A stretch of 64,000 bases of DNA from Sulfurovum sp. XGS-02 (GCF_023213175.1 NZ_CP093312.1:248001-312000), one strand, 5' to 3'; positions 1-9,779 are shown, counted from the first letter of the stretch. The notes: generated by a model from the sequence alone, not told the origin. Program-made: numbers and translations.

Positions 1-2
1 TA

Positions 3-3000
3 GTTGATAATGATATGAATACCAGTGCTAAGGTGAATCGTACTTTCTCATATCTTTCTGAAGCAGAGGTAAATGCATCCATTTTAGCCGCAGGAGCAGC
101 CTATACTGATGGAAATGAAATTTGGTATGCAAACCCCGATATCACTGGTGTGAAGAGTATATCACTTGCAGTCAATACCTGTGGAGTTGCACCTACGATT
201 GAAAAGTATGCTTCTGTGGAAAACATTCTTGCCGGTGAAGATATCAATTTTACGATTGATATCAATAACTCTACAGGGTTTAATCTAGAAGTATCTCAAA
301 TTTCGGATGTACTTCCAAATGGCTTTAGCTATAAAAGCTTAGTTAGCCTTGAGTATGATGGAGTTCCTATTGCTATGAGTGCTTCTCCTATAGTTGGAGA
401 GCAAGGTACGATCAGTTGGCATTTTAATGAGACAATTTTAGACGGTAGTCAGATCAAGCTCATATTTACTGCCCAATCAACGATAACATCAGGTTCGTAT
501 ACCAATACCGCTTATGCTCAGACCAGTTATGGAACTTTGTTGAGTGATCCTGTCCCTATACAAGTGGATGGTGCTAGGATATCTCTCTCTAAAACACCAA
601 GCAGTTATTTTGTAACACCAGGTGAAAGTTTAGTTTATACCTTGGATTATGCCAATGACTCCAGTATCGTGGTGACGGGTGCAGAGCTTAACGATACATT
701 GCCTGCTGATGCAAGTTGTAATACCTACTCGATCAATGGCGGGGCAAATATAGACTGTTCTGGAATGGGGAGTATCATTAGCATACCTCTTGGTACCCTA
801 GAAGCATTTGAAAGCGGTTCGGTTGAGATGAATGTTACGGTAGATGCATCGTACAGCACTACATCACTGCTGAATACAGCAATACTTACTGTCACTGCAC
901 CGGATGGATCAGATGTCAACAAAACTGCGGAGAGTAAGATCGGTGTGGATATACCTGTGGCGGCATTTACATTAGAAAAAACATCTGATGTAGACTTCGT
1001 TGCTTTAAATAATAATGTTGAATATACATTGACGTATACCAACTACGGAGATGCTGATGCTCTAGGAGTGACACTCACTGATACACTGCCCGTAGGTATG
1101 ACTTATATCTCATCTGTCCCTTCTGCAACAGATAATGGAGATGGGACGTATACTTGGGACCTTGGTTCTGTAACGGCAGGTACTACAGCTAGCGTAACCA
1201 TTACGACGGAGGCAACCGAAGATGCTTTGGTTACGGGCGTATTTACAGGGGAAAACCCTGCTAGAAATGAAGCAGTGTTGTCATGGAGTGGGCCTGCTGG
1301 AGGAGGATCAGTGGATGCCCATAAAAATGTGGGAATTGACAGTGAAACCTGTCAGGCATTTTACTATACGGATATCACCGGGGATGTTGGAAGTGCAGGT
1401 AACCAGTTATTGGCACAAAGTTCGATCACTAACGCACCGACTGAGCATAATGTAACCTTCAGTGCCAATAATTCTACAGAACATGTTGGAAAATATTATA
1501 TGGATCCTGCAGCCTCCAATACTATTGACAGTACTGACTATACCCGGTTTGAAATCCTCTTAAACTATACATCATCAGTTGTTGCAAATGTTGATTTTAC
1601 AGTGGCAGTGTATGATTATAACCCGGCTGATGGTACGACAACACTGATAGAGTCAGGGTTAACGGCAGGTTCAAACGGAAATTCAAATAAAACGATCTTA
1701 ATGAGTGTGACCAACCCATACAATATCCCATCAGGACACCGAATACTATGGGATATTAATGCGACTTCCTCTAAAGTTACAACACTTTCATTTAATGTCA
1801 ATAACAGACAAAACAGATCACTTCTTTGTAAAACAGCTCCAGCTGCTATGAGTATTGCTAAAACAGTTGACCACGCCAATGTGTCTGCAGGTGTAAATAC
1901 ACCTGTAACATACACGATTGATTATGCCAATATTAGTGGTACAGACGTGACCAATGCAGTGATTACTGATATCCTTCCGCCAAATGTCACCATCACAGGC
2001 TCTACACCTGCGATAACTTCCCAGGTAGGACAGGAAGCTACATTTAATATCGGTACAGTGTTAGCGGGTAGTAGTGGCCAGATTATTATAAATGCCACGA
2101 TTAACGCTGCTGCATCAGGTACTTTGACTAATTTTGTTATAGTAAGCAGTGACAATGCAGAGGATGTCAATGATACAGCTCAAACAAGTGTAGGTCCTCT
2201 CTCAACTATGTCGCCTTCACTTACTATAAGTAAAAGAGTAGATAAAACCTATGTGAGTGCAGGTGAGACGCTGACTTATATACTGAAAGTTGTCAATACC
2301 GGGGGAGAAGCCACCGGTATTACTATAACAGATACGATCCCACAACAGATATATTTTGATTATGTAGTTGGTTCCATTACAGGTAGTACGGATGGTCCGG
2401 GTACTGTAGTAGCATCAGATAGCAATAGCCCTGATCTGAGTTGGACGATCAGTAGTTTAGCACAAGGTGAAGTGGCTACACTAACTTATAAGATGAGGAC
2501 ATCTGCTTCGGGCATTCCTGTAGGGGTAACGATACTGGATAACACGGCTATTGTTTCTGATAGTGAGTACTGTACTGCTGCAAGTGTGTCAGGATGTACA
2601 AGTAATACTGTGAGTGTGACGGTGAGCGGTAACCCTGTGCTCAATATCTCTATCTCACCGGATGCACCTACGAAGATTCCGGGTGAGACGATCACCTATA
2701 CGGTAGATTATAACAATACAGGATCAGCCGATGCGAATAATACTAAAATTGTTATACCTGCACCAAATTATACGGTGATAGACCCTGCATCTCTGCCTGC
2801 AGGTGTGAGTTTTGATGGTACGAACAATCAGATTATCTATGATCTGGATACTCTGGCATCAGGTTCTAGCGGTACATTTACCTTTAATGCCATGATAGCT
2901 CAAATTATGCCAAGCGGTACGACGGAGATCTTGGCTACGGCAACAATCTCTGCCAGCAATGCGCAGAGTGATCTAGATACTACTGTAGTGACAGTAAATT

Positions 3001-6000
3001 CGGGTATTGATCTTACGGTTGATATCTCAGGTCCATCAAGCGGCACTTACCCTATAGCAACAATAGAACAAAACGCAGTGGCATCAACAACAATCACGAT
3101 TAATGATGTGTCAGAGTTCTCAGTTGGAGATGTGATTAAGATCGGAGGGCTTTATACAGAGATCCTAGCAATCATAGGATCAACCATAGAACTTACTGAT
3201 GCTGTGACAGTGAATGTGGGTGATAGCATCATCGGTAGTGTCATTTATAATGTTGTTTATCGTAATCATGGTGATTCTGATGCTATTGATGTTAACTTAA
3301 CAGTGACCATTCCTACAGGTATGGAGCACTACACATCAGAAGTACCTGCAGATTTAAGTCCAGCCAAAGGAGACAGCGGAAGTGTGATCTGGAATATCGG
3401 AACGGTAGTCCCAGATCAGAGTGATAGTTACCAAATCACTGTTTTCCCATCAATGACAGGAAGTTATACGTTTACTACAAATATCGTAAGTACTGACATT
3501 GTTGACAATGTAGAGAACAACAATAGTGATGAGATCACAACAGTATTTGGCGGGCTTAAAATCACCAAGAGTACATCAACACCTTTAGTGCTTCAACCAG
3601 CAAGTGGCAATGAAGATGTGAATTATACAATTACTATAACCAATACACTAGCTATCGATATATCCGATGTCAATGTAACAGATACACTTCCACCAGGATT
3701 TATTTATAACACCACAACAAGTTCTATAGGAATAATAGATGCTACATATCCTTCACAACCACGATGGACTGGGATAACAGTACCTGCCAATGGAACAGTG
3801 ACGATCGAGTTTACAGCACAGATTGATAATACAGTAGGAGCGGCAACATACCAAAATGCTGTTTACGCTATAACAGGTGAAGCTAATGTTTCGGTGACAC
3901 AGTATGATGAATTAAGTAGTACAGCTGAAGATGTCACAGTTATAGATGGTGCAGATGGTTTGATAGAAGGATATATTTTTGAAGATAAAAATAGCAATGG
4001 TATATTTGATACTGGGGACATCCCTTATGTAAATGTTGAAGTTACCATCACGGATGAAAGTAATTCCTTATTCTTCTACACAGTGATGACAGACGGATCA
4101 GGATACTTTTCAAAAGTAGTAGCAGCAGGTAACTGGACAATACAACACGATACAACAAACATTGTTTTATCACTTTTGACAGGATACAGTAACCCGACAT
4201 CAGTAGTAGTTACTGCAGGTGGAACTGTGTTGGATCTAAATCCGTATGTTGACTTTACTGCAATGCCAAGTATCAGCTTGATCAAAACAGTGGCTTCTAT
4301 TTCTGGTACAGGAACGATAGGGGATACGATCACGTATAACTTTGAAGTCAACAATACAGGGAACGTAGATCTTACAAACATCACGATTACGGATGTGAAT
4401 GCAACAGTTTCAGGTGGACCAATCGACTTGGCAGCGGGTACAGGGGACAACACCACCTTTACCGCAACTCATAGCATTACTGCTGCAGACATTGCAGCGG
4501 GACAAGTGACAAACCAGGCGCTCGTGACAGGTACGCCACCAAGTGGACCAGATGTCAATGATACTTCAGATGATAATTCACCAACAGAAGATGATCCGAC
4601 CGTGGTGGATACCACAAATGGTTTAGACACATCGAACCCAAGTATCAGTGTAGAAAAAATTGGAACATTTATAGATGAAAATAATAATGGTTATGCAGAG
4701 GTTGGAGAAACTATTAGTTATGAATTTAATGTAACTAATACTGGTAATGTAACCTTGTATGATGTGAACCTTACAGATGACAATGCTGTGATTACAGGTG
4801 GTCCGATAGCTAGTTTGGCACCTGGGCAAAGTGATACTGTAACTTTTACAGGAGTGCATACAGTTACGTGGCAAGATATCATTGATGGGAAGGTGATCAA
4901 TCAGGCTATAGTCATGGCTGAAGATTCACATGGCAATGATCTCAATGATACTTCAGATGATCCTCAAAACCCTGTAAATGATGACCTAGATAACGATGGT
5001 GAACCAGATGATGAAACTTCTACAGGATTGCCAATCCAGCCACCTATATCAACGGATGATACATATAATGCAGCAACAGGTGAAAGTGTTATTATTGATA
5101 TAGTAAATAATGATAGTAGCGGTACTTTTGCATTGGATTCCGCTACAGTAACCCTTACGTCACCTTCAGGTGCAACAAATATAATCACAGATACGGATGG
5201 AGACACCGTAGGATTTACAGTTCCTGGAGAAGGTACATGGTCTGTAGATGAGACTACCGGTGAAGTGACCTTTATTCCAGAAGATGGGTATGTAGGTGAT
5301 CCGACACCGATAGAATATACGATAGAGGATGAACAAGGTAATGAGACTACATCAGAGATCAGTATCAATTATCCACCAGTAGCCAATAATGATAATGTAA
5401 CTGCAGAATTGAATGAAGTGATAACTTTAGAAGTGCTAGCGAATGATCAAAATACATCTGACCCATTTGACCCGACAACAGTACGTTTGATCGATTCTAA
5501 TGGAAATGAAACAGATATATTATATGTACCTAACGAGGGAACGTGGATAGTAGAAACGAATGGATCAGTGACCTTTGAACCAGATTTTAATTTCAGTGGT
5601 GAGGCTAATATAAACTATGTAGTACGGGAAACAAATGGAGATGTAAGTAATGAGGCAACCATTACCATATATTACCCCTCAACTATAGATGCAATAGATG
5701 ATGGAGTCATAAAAATTACTCACTATGGTCCAACGCCTATATATATACTTGATAATGATAGCTATGATGGAGATGTGACCATTAAAATTATTGAGCAACC
5801 TGCACACGGTTCAGTAGAAATTGTGGAAGATGTAGATGGCAGACAAAGGATACTTTATACACCAGAACCTGATTATAATTATGCTCCAGATACGTTTAGA
5901 TATTCCATTACGGATGCCAATGGTAACGTAGCAGAAGCAACAGTAAGATTAGATATACAATGTGCATCTTCGCAAAGTTCAGACAGTGGTGATGCACTTG

Positions 6001-6089
6001 GTACAGTAAGTATGTTAGTCCTGGCTATGATGACACTGATGACAGGACTTTATTTTGTAAGAAGAGAAGAAGAAAGGGGAGAAGCATAA
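3..6089 (+). CDS. Giant DUF11-repeat surface protein, 5' end outside window
   Basis: The frame is open from base 3 to the stop. The first ATG (base 15) has no ribosome-binding site and is not followed by a signal peptide, so the true start lies upstream. Counting from that ATG (2024 aa), DUF11/Ig-like modules begin near residues 190, 318, 611, 736, 875, 998, 1181, 1419 and 1543. Each opens with a pattern like LTISKRVD and then YTVDYxNTG and TDTLPxG. An SdrD B-like module with a possible calcium loop (EDKNSNGIFDTGD) lies near 1315. Cadherin/Ig-like modules (PVANND, DNDSYDGDV) fill about 1680-1985. The end is a Ser/Gly stretch, one hydrophobic helix (about 1998-2015) and a charged RREEERGEA tail, resembling a C-terminal sorting or anchoring signal. 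It is probably an extracellular adhesin or stalk protein; its ligand is unknown. The stop overlaps the next start. Confidence 0.85.
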   Translation, partial: VDNDMNTSAKVNRTFSYLSEAEVNASILAAGAAYTDGNEIWYANPDITGVKSISLAVNTCGVAPTIEKYASVENILAGEDINFTIDINNSTGFNLEVSQISDVLPNGFSYKSLVSLEYDGVPIAMSASPIVGEQGTISWHFNETILDGSQIKLIFTAQSTITSGSYTNTAYAQTSYGTLLSDPVPIQVDGARISLSKTPSSYFVTPGESLVYTLDYANDSSIVVTGAELNDTLPADASCNTYSINGGANIDCSGMGSIISIPLGTLEAFESGSVEMNVTVDASYSTTSLLNTAILTVTAPDGSDVNKTAESKIGVDIPVAAFTLEKTSDVDFVALNNNVEYTLTYTNYGDADALGVTLTDTLPVGMTYISSVPSATDNGDGTYTWDLGSVTAGTTASVTITTEATEDALVTGVFTGENPARNEAVLSWSGPAGGGSVDAHKNVGIDSETCQAFYYTDITGDVGSAGNQLLAQSSITNAPTEHNVTFSANNSTEHVGKYYMDPAASNTIDSTDYTRFEILLNYTSSVVANVDFTVAVYDYNPADGTTTLIESGLTAGSNGNSNKTILMSVTNPYNIPSGHRILWDINATSSKVTTLSFNVNNRQNRSLLCKTAPAAMSIAKTVDHANVSAGVNTPVTYTIDYANISGTDVTNAVITDILPPNVTITGSTPAITSQVGQEATFNIGTVLAGSSGQIIINATINAAASGTLTNFVIVSSDNAEDVNDTAQTSVGPLSTMSPSLTISKRVDKTYVSAGETLTYILKVVNTGGEATGITITDTIPQQIYFDYVVGSITGSTDGPGTVVASDSNSPDLSWTISSLAQGEVATLTYKMRTSASGIPVGVTILDNTAIVSDSEYCTAASVSGCTSNTVSVTVSGNPVLNISISPDAPTKIPGETITYTVDYNNTGSADANNTKIVIPAPNYTVIDPASLPAGVSFDGTNNQIIYDLDTLASGSSGTFTFNAMIAQIMPSGTTEILATATISASNAQSDLDTTVVTVNSGIDLTVDISGPSSGTYPIATIEQNAVASTTITINDVSEFSVGDVIKIGGLYTEILAIIGSTIELTDAVTVNVGDSIIGSVIYNVVYRNHGDSDAIDVNLTVTIPTGMEHYTSEVPADLSPAKGDSGSVIWNIGTVVPDQSDSYQITVFPSMTGSYTFTTNIVSTDIVDNVENNNSDEITTVFGGLKITKSTSTPLVLQPASGNEDVNYTITITNTLAIDISDVNVTDTLPPGFIYNTTTSSIGIIDATYPSQPRWTGITVPANGTVTIEFTAQIDNTVGAATYQNAVYAITGEANVSVTQYDELSSTAEDVTVIDGADGLIEGYIFEDKNSNGIFDTGDIPYVNVEVTITDESNSLFFYTVMTDGSGYFSKVVAAGNWTIQHDTTNIVLSLLTGYSNPTSVVVTAGGTVLDLNPYVDFTAMPSISLIKTVASISGTGTIGDTITYNFEVNNTGNVDLTNITITDVNATVSGGPIDLAAGTGDNTTFTATHSITAADIAAGQVTNQALVTGTPPSGPDVNDTSDDNSPTEDDPTVVDTTNGLDTSNPSISVEKIGTFIDENNNGYAEVGETISYEFNVTNTGNVTLYDVNLTDDNAVITGGPIASLAPGQSDTVTFTGVHTVTWQDIIDGKVINQAIVMAEDSHGNDLNDTSDDPQNPVNDDLDNDGEPDDETSTGLPIQPPISTDDTYNAATGESVIIDIVNNDSSGTFALDSATVTLTSPSGATNIITDTDGDTVGFTVPGEGTWSVDETTGEVTFIPEDGYVGDPTPIEYTIEDEQGNETTSEISINYPPVANNDNVTAELNEVITLEVLANDQNTSDPFDPTTVRLIDSNGNETDILYVPNEGTWIVETNGSVTFEPDFNFSGEANINYVVRETNGDVSNEATITIYYPSTIDAIDDGVIKITHYGPTPIYILDNDSYDGDVTIKIIEQPAHGSVEIVEDVDGRQRILYTPEPDYNYAPDTFRYSITDANGNVAEATVRLDIQCASSQSSDSGDALGTVSMLVLAMMTLMTGLYFVRREEERGEA

Positions 6090-6748
6090 TGATGAAAGGT
6101 ATTGTAATTTTATCGTTTGTGATGACGACTACTTTAAGTACCACACTTTTTGCAGGAGGTAAAGAAGTGATTTTGGCTTCAACACCCGTTGCTTCAATAG
6201 AGATGATCGATCCTTCACCATGGTATCTTGGTGGAGGAGTAGTATGGGCAAAGCTTAGTGGGTGTAATCTTCAACCCGGATGTGAATATGAAGATGTGAC
6301 ATATGGTGCAATGGTCAGAGGTGGATATGAGTACAATCAATATTTGGGGATAGAAGCAAGATATCTACATACTTTTTTGGATGAAGGTCCTTTTGGGGGG
6401 ACACCGCTTGCACATGCAGGAATTTTTCTTAAACCACAGTATCCTGCAAGTGAAAGAGTCAATCTCTATGGGCTGCTTGGTTATGGATATACTGAAAACC
6501 TGGGAAACGGTGCCAGGTTAAACTATTTTGACAGTGGCTGGGGGTTCTCTGCGGGTGCCGGCATAGAGTATGATCTTTCTGACCGTGAAGGCGATAGGAT
6601 AGAGAATGGTAATTATGATAGAGCGTTTGACGGTTATGCTGATCAAGGTAGGGGGTGGAGTCTTTTTTTAGATTATCAACGTTTACTTATTAAATCTGAT
6701 GTACCTGATCTAAATGCTATTTCTCTTGGTTTAAGGTATGACTTCTAA
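6089..6748 (+). CDS. Outer-membrane beta-barrel protein (OmpA-barrel-like)
   Basis: 219 aa, or 218 from the second of two adjacent Met codons. The N-terminus is a clear signal peptide ending near LFAGG. The rest has alternating aromatic and polar strands (WYLGGGVVWAKL, YNQYLGIEARYLHTF, GWSLFLDYQRLL) and ends SLGLRYDF, with the terminal Phe typical of Omp85/BamA-inserted barrels. The start overlaps the upstream stop by one base and an AAAGGGGA ribosome-binding site lies at 6073-6080, so it is translationally coupled to the giant surface protein. An eight-stranded OmpA/OmpW-like barrel is inferred. A link to display of its neighbour is suggested only by coupling. Confidence 0.75.
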   Translation: MMKGIVILSFVMTTTLSTTLFAGGKEVILASTPVASIEMIDPSPWYLGGGVVWAKLSGCNLQPGCEYEDVTYGAMVRGGYEYNQYLGIEARYLHTFLDEGPFGGTPLAHAGIFLKPQYPASERVNLYGLLGYGYTENLGNGARLNYFDSGWGFSAGAGIEYDLSDREGDRIENGNYDRAFDGYADQGRGWSLFLDYQRLLIKSDVPDLNAISLGLRYDF

Positions 6749-6774
6749 ATAAAAAGATAGATCCCTTTTAGTAG

Positions 6775-6990
6775 TTATTCATACTTCTTAAACTGTTGGA
6801 GCCACGCTTTGTCTTCTTCACTGAGTGTGCCTACTCTTTTGAGGAGCTTTTTCTTTGTGGAGATCAGGTCATCGATCTCCAAGTATGCTAGTAGATCTGG
6901 GTTGATCGTTGGCTCTTCTCTGCCGTATGCGATCAGTTTTTCTATATCTGCCAGTAATTCTTCTTTGGTTTGTTTGTTTTCTTGATTCAT
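6775..6990 (-). CDS. Small conserved-looking hypothetical protein
   Basis: 71 aa, highly charged and predicted helical, with no signal peptide, Cys or membrane segment. Sequence landmarks are KEELLADIEKL, a central INPDLLAYLEIDDL and LSEEDKAWLQQF near the C-terminus. It reads away from bcp with only 40 bases between the two starts, so they share a promoter region. I do not recognise the family. The codon pattern and tight packing between real genes support it as a gene. Confidence 0.55.
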   Translation of the reverse strand: MNQENKQTKEELLADIEKLIAYGREEPTINPDLLAYLEIDDLISTKKKLLKRVGTLSEEDKAWLQQFKKYE

Positions 6991-7030
6991 TTTGTTATAC
7001 TACCCAAAAAGAAATTATAAAGGATACAGT

Positions 7031-7501
7031 ATGTTAGAAGTAGGCGCACAAGTACCGGATTTTTGTTTACCCAACCAGGATGAAGAAGAGATCTGTTTTA
7101 GAGACATTAAAGGAAAGTGGATCGTACTCTATTTCTATCCAAAAGACAACACACCGGGATGTACGACAGAAGCCTGTGATTTCACAGCAGCACTTCCTGA
7201 TTTCACGGATTTGGATGCCATTGTTTTAGGGGTGAGCCCGGATTCTCCTAAAAAACACAGAAATTTCATCGAAAAGAAAGACCTGAAGATCACTCTCTTG
7301 GCAGATGAAGAGAAAGAACTCTGTAATCTTTTTGGCATTTGGCAGCTGAAGAAGTTCATGGGTAAAGAGTATATGGGTGTGGTACGTTCTACTTTCATCA
7401 TAGACCCTGACGGAAAAGTCGCTGCAACCTGGACAAAAGTGAAAGTCAAAGAACATGTGGATGCTGTAAAGGCTAAACTCCAAGAGCTTCAAAACGCATA
7501 A
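7031..7501 (+). CDS. bcp: Thiol peroxidase, Bcp/PrxQ-type peroxiredoxin
   Basis: 156 aa. Reduces hydrogen peroxide and organic hydroperoxides in the cytoplasm using thioredoxin-type reductants. The peroxidatic Cys44 lies in PKDNTPGCTTEACDFT, and Cys49 five residues later is the usual PrxQ resolving Cys; the conserved Arg lies in VVRSTFIID. The ATG at 7031 is preferred to an in-frame upstream start at 6992, because AAAGGAT sits just before 7031 and the family begins at MLEVGxxxPDF. Length is normal. It forms a single-gene unit followed by a terminator-like stem. Confidence 0.93.
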   Translation: MLEVGAQVPDFCLPNQDEEEICFRDIKGKWIVLYFYPKDNTPGCTTEACDFTAALPDFTDLDAIVLGVSPDSPKKHRNFIEKKDLKITLLADEEKELCNLFGIWQLKKFMGKEYMGVVRSTFIIDPDGKVAATWTKVKVKEHVDAVKAKLQELQNA

Positions 7502-7511
7502 TACTACTTTG

Positions 7512-7537
7512 GACAAGGTTTTCCCTTGTTCTTGTTT
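7512..7537 (+). terminator. Probable bcp terminator
   Basis: ACAAGG (7513-7518) and CCTTGT (7524-7529) form a 6-bp stem with a TTTTC loop, followed by a T-rich stretch TTCTTGTTTCT. It lies 11 bases after the bcp stop. The stem is short, so efficiency is uncertain. Confidence 0.5.
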
Positions 7538-7576
7538 CTCCCCTTACATTTTATAAAAATTTAAAGATTATTTCGG

Positions 7577-7590
7577 TATAATCGCGCTCC
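7577..7590 (+). promoter_or_regulatory. rpsB promoter -10 with GC discriminator
   Basis: TATAAT at 7577-7582 is followed directly by CGCGCTCC, with AT-rich sequence upstream and no clear -35, as is common in Campylobacterota. The same arrangement precedes rpsP. The GC-rich discriminator is the kind associated with stringent control of ribosomal promoters. A start near 7589 would give a leader of about 180 bases. Confidence 0.65.
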
Positions 7591-7618
7591 TTATTCGAGA
7601 GGATAATGGAAATACTCA

Positions 7619-7678
7619 TGTAGTTATTCCTTGCACGGTTGTGTGATTCTAAATTTAGAATTGACATTGAGGACTACA
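7619..7678 (+). promoter_or_regulatory. Candidate structured leader of rpsB
   Basis: TGTAGT (7619-7624) can pair with ACTACA (7673-7678). Inside this closing stem is the perfect palindrome ATTCTAAATTTAGAAT (7646-7661). The fold lies in the long untranslated leader upstream of rpsB. S2 is known to autoregulate through mRNA leaders in other bacteria; that this one binds S2 is inference. Confidence 0.4.
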
Positions 7679-7767
7679 GCGGATCAAACCTAGTGATGAA
7701 GCATATGCTTTTAACTGAGCTTTTACAGAAGAAAGTTCTATTATGATTATATACCAAGGAGAAACTT

Positions 7768-8715
7768 ATGGTAACAATGAAAGACCTACTCGAATGTGGT
7801 GTACACTTCGGGCACCAAACAAGAAGATGGAATCCAAAAATGAAGAAATTCATTTTCGGTGCAAGAAAGAACATCTACATCATCGACCTTCAAAAAACAC
7901 TTAGATACTTCAAATATACTTACAACATCGTAAGAGATGCAGCTGCTGAAGGGCAAACTGTACTTTTTGTAGGTACTAAAAAACAAGCTAGACAAGCGAT
8001 CAAAGAGCATGCTGAGAGATGTGGTATGCCTTACGTTTCAACTAGATGGTTAGGTGGAATGTTGACAAACTACCCAACAATGAAAAAATCGATCAGAAAA
8101 CTTGAGATCATCGAGCAAATGGAAGAGACTGGACAGATCAATCTTTTGACTAAAAAAGAAGCATTGATGCTTAAGAGAAAGAAAGAGAAATTAAGCTCTT
8201 ACCTCGAAGGTTTCAGACACATGAAAAAACTTCCAGACATGATGTTCGTTATCGATTCTGTGAAAGAACACATCGCTGTGAAAGAAGCAAGAAGACTTGG
8301 TATGAAAGTTGTTGCACCACTTGATACGAACTGTGATCCAGATATGGTTGATTATCCAATCCCTGGAAATGATGATGCTATCCGTTCTATCAACCTTTTC
8401 TGTCAAGAAATGGCTGAAGCGATCATCGAAGGTAAAGCGGCATATGCAGAAGCGACTGGTGAAGATGTTGAAGAAGTAGCAACAAGTGAAGAAGTAGCAG
8501 AAGTAATGGCTGAAGCAGCATCTGAAGAAGCTGCAGCAACTGAAGCTGATGATCTAACAAAACTTACAGGTATCGGTAAAGTAGGTAACGAAAAATTGAT
8601 CGAAGCAGGGATCACTACATATGCGCAAATTGCTAACATGAGTGAAGAAGAAGCTGCAGACTTTAAAGTAAAAGCTGAAGCGATCGCTGAAGCAAAAGAA
8701 TTGGCAGGAGCGTAA
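7768..8715 (+). CDS. rpsB: 30S ribosomal protein S2 with C-terminal HhH extension
   Basis: 315 aa, longer than the usual 230-260. Residues 1-230 are a normal S2 ([41 protein letters not shown]). Residues about 232-260 are an acidic Ala/Glu linker. Residues about 261-310 look like a helix-hairpin-helix domain ([33 protein letters not shown]). S2 sits at the 30S head-body junction and helps recruit S1. AAGGAG at 7756-7761 supports the ATG. tsf follows after two bases in the usual rpsB-tsf operon. The role of the added domain is unknown. Confidence 0.97.
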   Translation: MVTMKDLLECGVHFGHQTRRWNPKMKKFIFGARKNIYIIDLQKTLRYFKYTYNIVRDAAAEGQTVLFVGTKKQARQAIKEHAERCGMPYVSTRWLGGMLTNYPTMKKSIRKLEIIEQMEETGQINLLTKKEALMLKRKKEKLSSYLEGFRHMKKLPDMMFVIDSVKEHIAVKEARRLGMKVVAPLDTNCDPDMVDYPIPGNDDAIRSINLFCQEMAEAIIEGKAAYAEATGEDVEEVATSEEVAEVMAEAASEEAAATEADDLTKLTGIGKVGNEKLIEAGITTYAQIANMSEEEAADFKVKAEAIAEAKELAGA

Positions 8716-8717
8716 TC

Positions 8718-9779
8718 ATGGCAAACTTTGGACCTAAAGATATCAAAAAACTCAGAGAGATGACTGATGCAGGAATGATGGACTGTAAAAAAGCATTGAC
8801 TGAAGCTGATGGAGATATGGACAAAGCGGTTGCATGGCTTAGAGACCAGGGTATGGGTGCTGCTGCTAAAAAAGCAGGTAAAGTTGCTGCTGAAGGTGCG
8901 ATCTCTGTAAAAGTCGAAGGTAAAAAAGCAGTGATCGTTGAGATCAACTCTCAAACTGACTTTGTTGCACAAAATGACAAATTTAAAGCACTTTTGAATA
9001 CAGTTGTAAATCATGCATTTGACAACAATCTTAAAGATGCAGAGGCGATCAATGCTTCTACGATCAACGGTGAGCCGTTTGCTGATTATCTTTCTCAGCA
9101 AATTGCTATTATCGGTGAAAAACTTGATGTAAGAAGAGCAGCACTTATCGAGGGAGATGAAACAACTGCGGTAAACGGTTATGTTCACTCTAACGGTCAG
9201 AACGGTGTAATCATTGAAGCAAAATGTGATTCTGCACAGACAGCTGAAGCAATGACACCTGTACTTAAAGAGGTAGCAATGCATGCAGCTGCAATGTCAC
9301 CAAGTACACTCTCTTATAAAGATTTTGATCCTACATTCGTAGAAGAAGAGACTAAAGGTAGAATCATTGCTATCGAAAAAGAGAATGAAGAACTTACTAG
9401 ACTTGGTAAGACATTGAAGAACATTCCTCAGTATATCTCTATGAGCCAATTGACTGATGAAGTGATGGCTGCAGCAGAAGCACTTCTCAAAGAAGAGCTT
9501 AAAGCTGAAGGTAAACCTGAAAAGATCTGGGACAGAATCCTTCCAGGGAAGATCGAAAGATTTATCTCAGACAATACAACACTTGACCAAGAGCAGTGTC
9601 TTCTTGATCAGAAATTTGTAATGGATGACAGCAAAACAGTGCTTGAATATGTTCAAGAAAAAGCAAAAGCGGCTGGTGGGTCTGCAGATATCGTACATTT
9701 TGTAAGACTAGAAGTGGGTGAAGGAATTGAAGTAGCAGAAGAAGATTTTGCTGCTGAAGTTGCTGCACAAATGGGATAA
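8718..9779 (+). CDS. tsf: Elongation factor Ts
   Basis: 353 aa. Guanine-nucleotide exchange factor that regenerates EF-Tu-GTP. The N-terminal UBA-like domain (KKLREMTDAGMMDCKKALTE) and the TDFVA core motif (NSQTDFVAQN, near residue 78) are clear, followed by two dimerisation subdomains. The length is slightly above the roughly 280 of E. coli and within the long form seen in this phylum. It lies two bases after rpsB with a purine-rich sequence in the rpsB tail as ribosome-binding site. Its stop codon is inside a strong terminator stem. Confidence 0.97.
   Translation: MANFGPKDIKKLREMTDAGMMDCKKALTEADGDMDKAVAWLRDQGMGAAAKKAGKVAAEGAISVKVEGKKAVIVEINSQTDFVAQNDKFKALLNTVVNHAFDNNLKDAEAINASTINGEPFADYLSQQIAIIGEKLDVRRAALIEGDETTAVNGYVHSNGQNGVIIEAKCDSAQTAEAMTPVLKEVAMHAAAMSPSTLSYKDFDPTFVEEETKGRIIAIEKENEELTRLGKTLKNIPQYISMSQLTDEVMAAAEALLKEELKAEGKPEKIWDRILPGKIERFISDNTTLDQEQCLLDQKFVMDDSKTVLEYVQEKAKAAGGSADIVHFVRLEVGEGIEVAEEDFAAEVAAQMG

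Noticed and set aside
3007-5100. DUF11 module repeats as DNA tandem repeats
   Set aside because: Repetition is at the protein-domain level; the nucleotide sequences have diverged and no exact tandem array is present.
4076-5368. Several open frames on the - strand under the giant surface protein
   Set aside because: Antisense shadows of a repetitive Thr/Asp/Val-rich coding sequence; products are Val/Ser-rich without domains.
8403-9284. 293-codon open frame on the - strand over rpsB-tsf
   Set aside because: Lies fully opposite two certain ribosomal and elongation-factor genes, has a Cys/Phe-rich low-information product and no ribosome-binding site; a shadow of codon bias.
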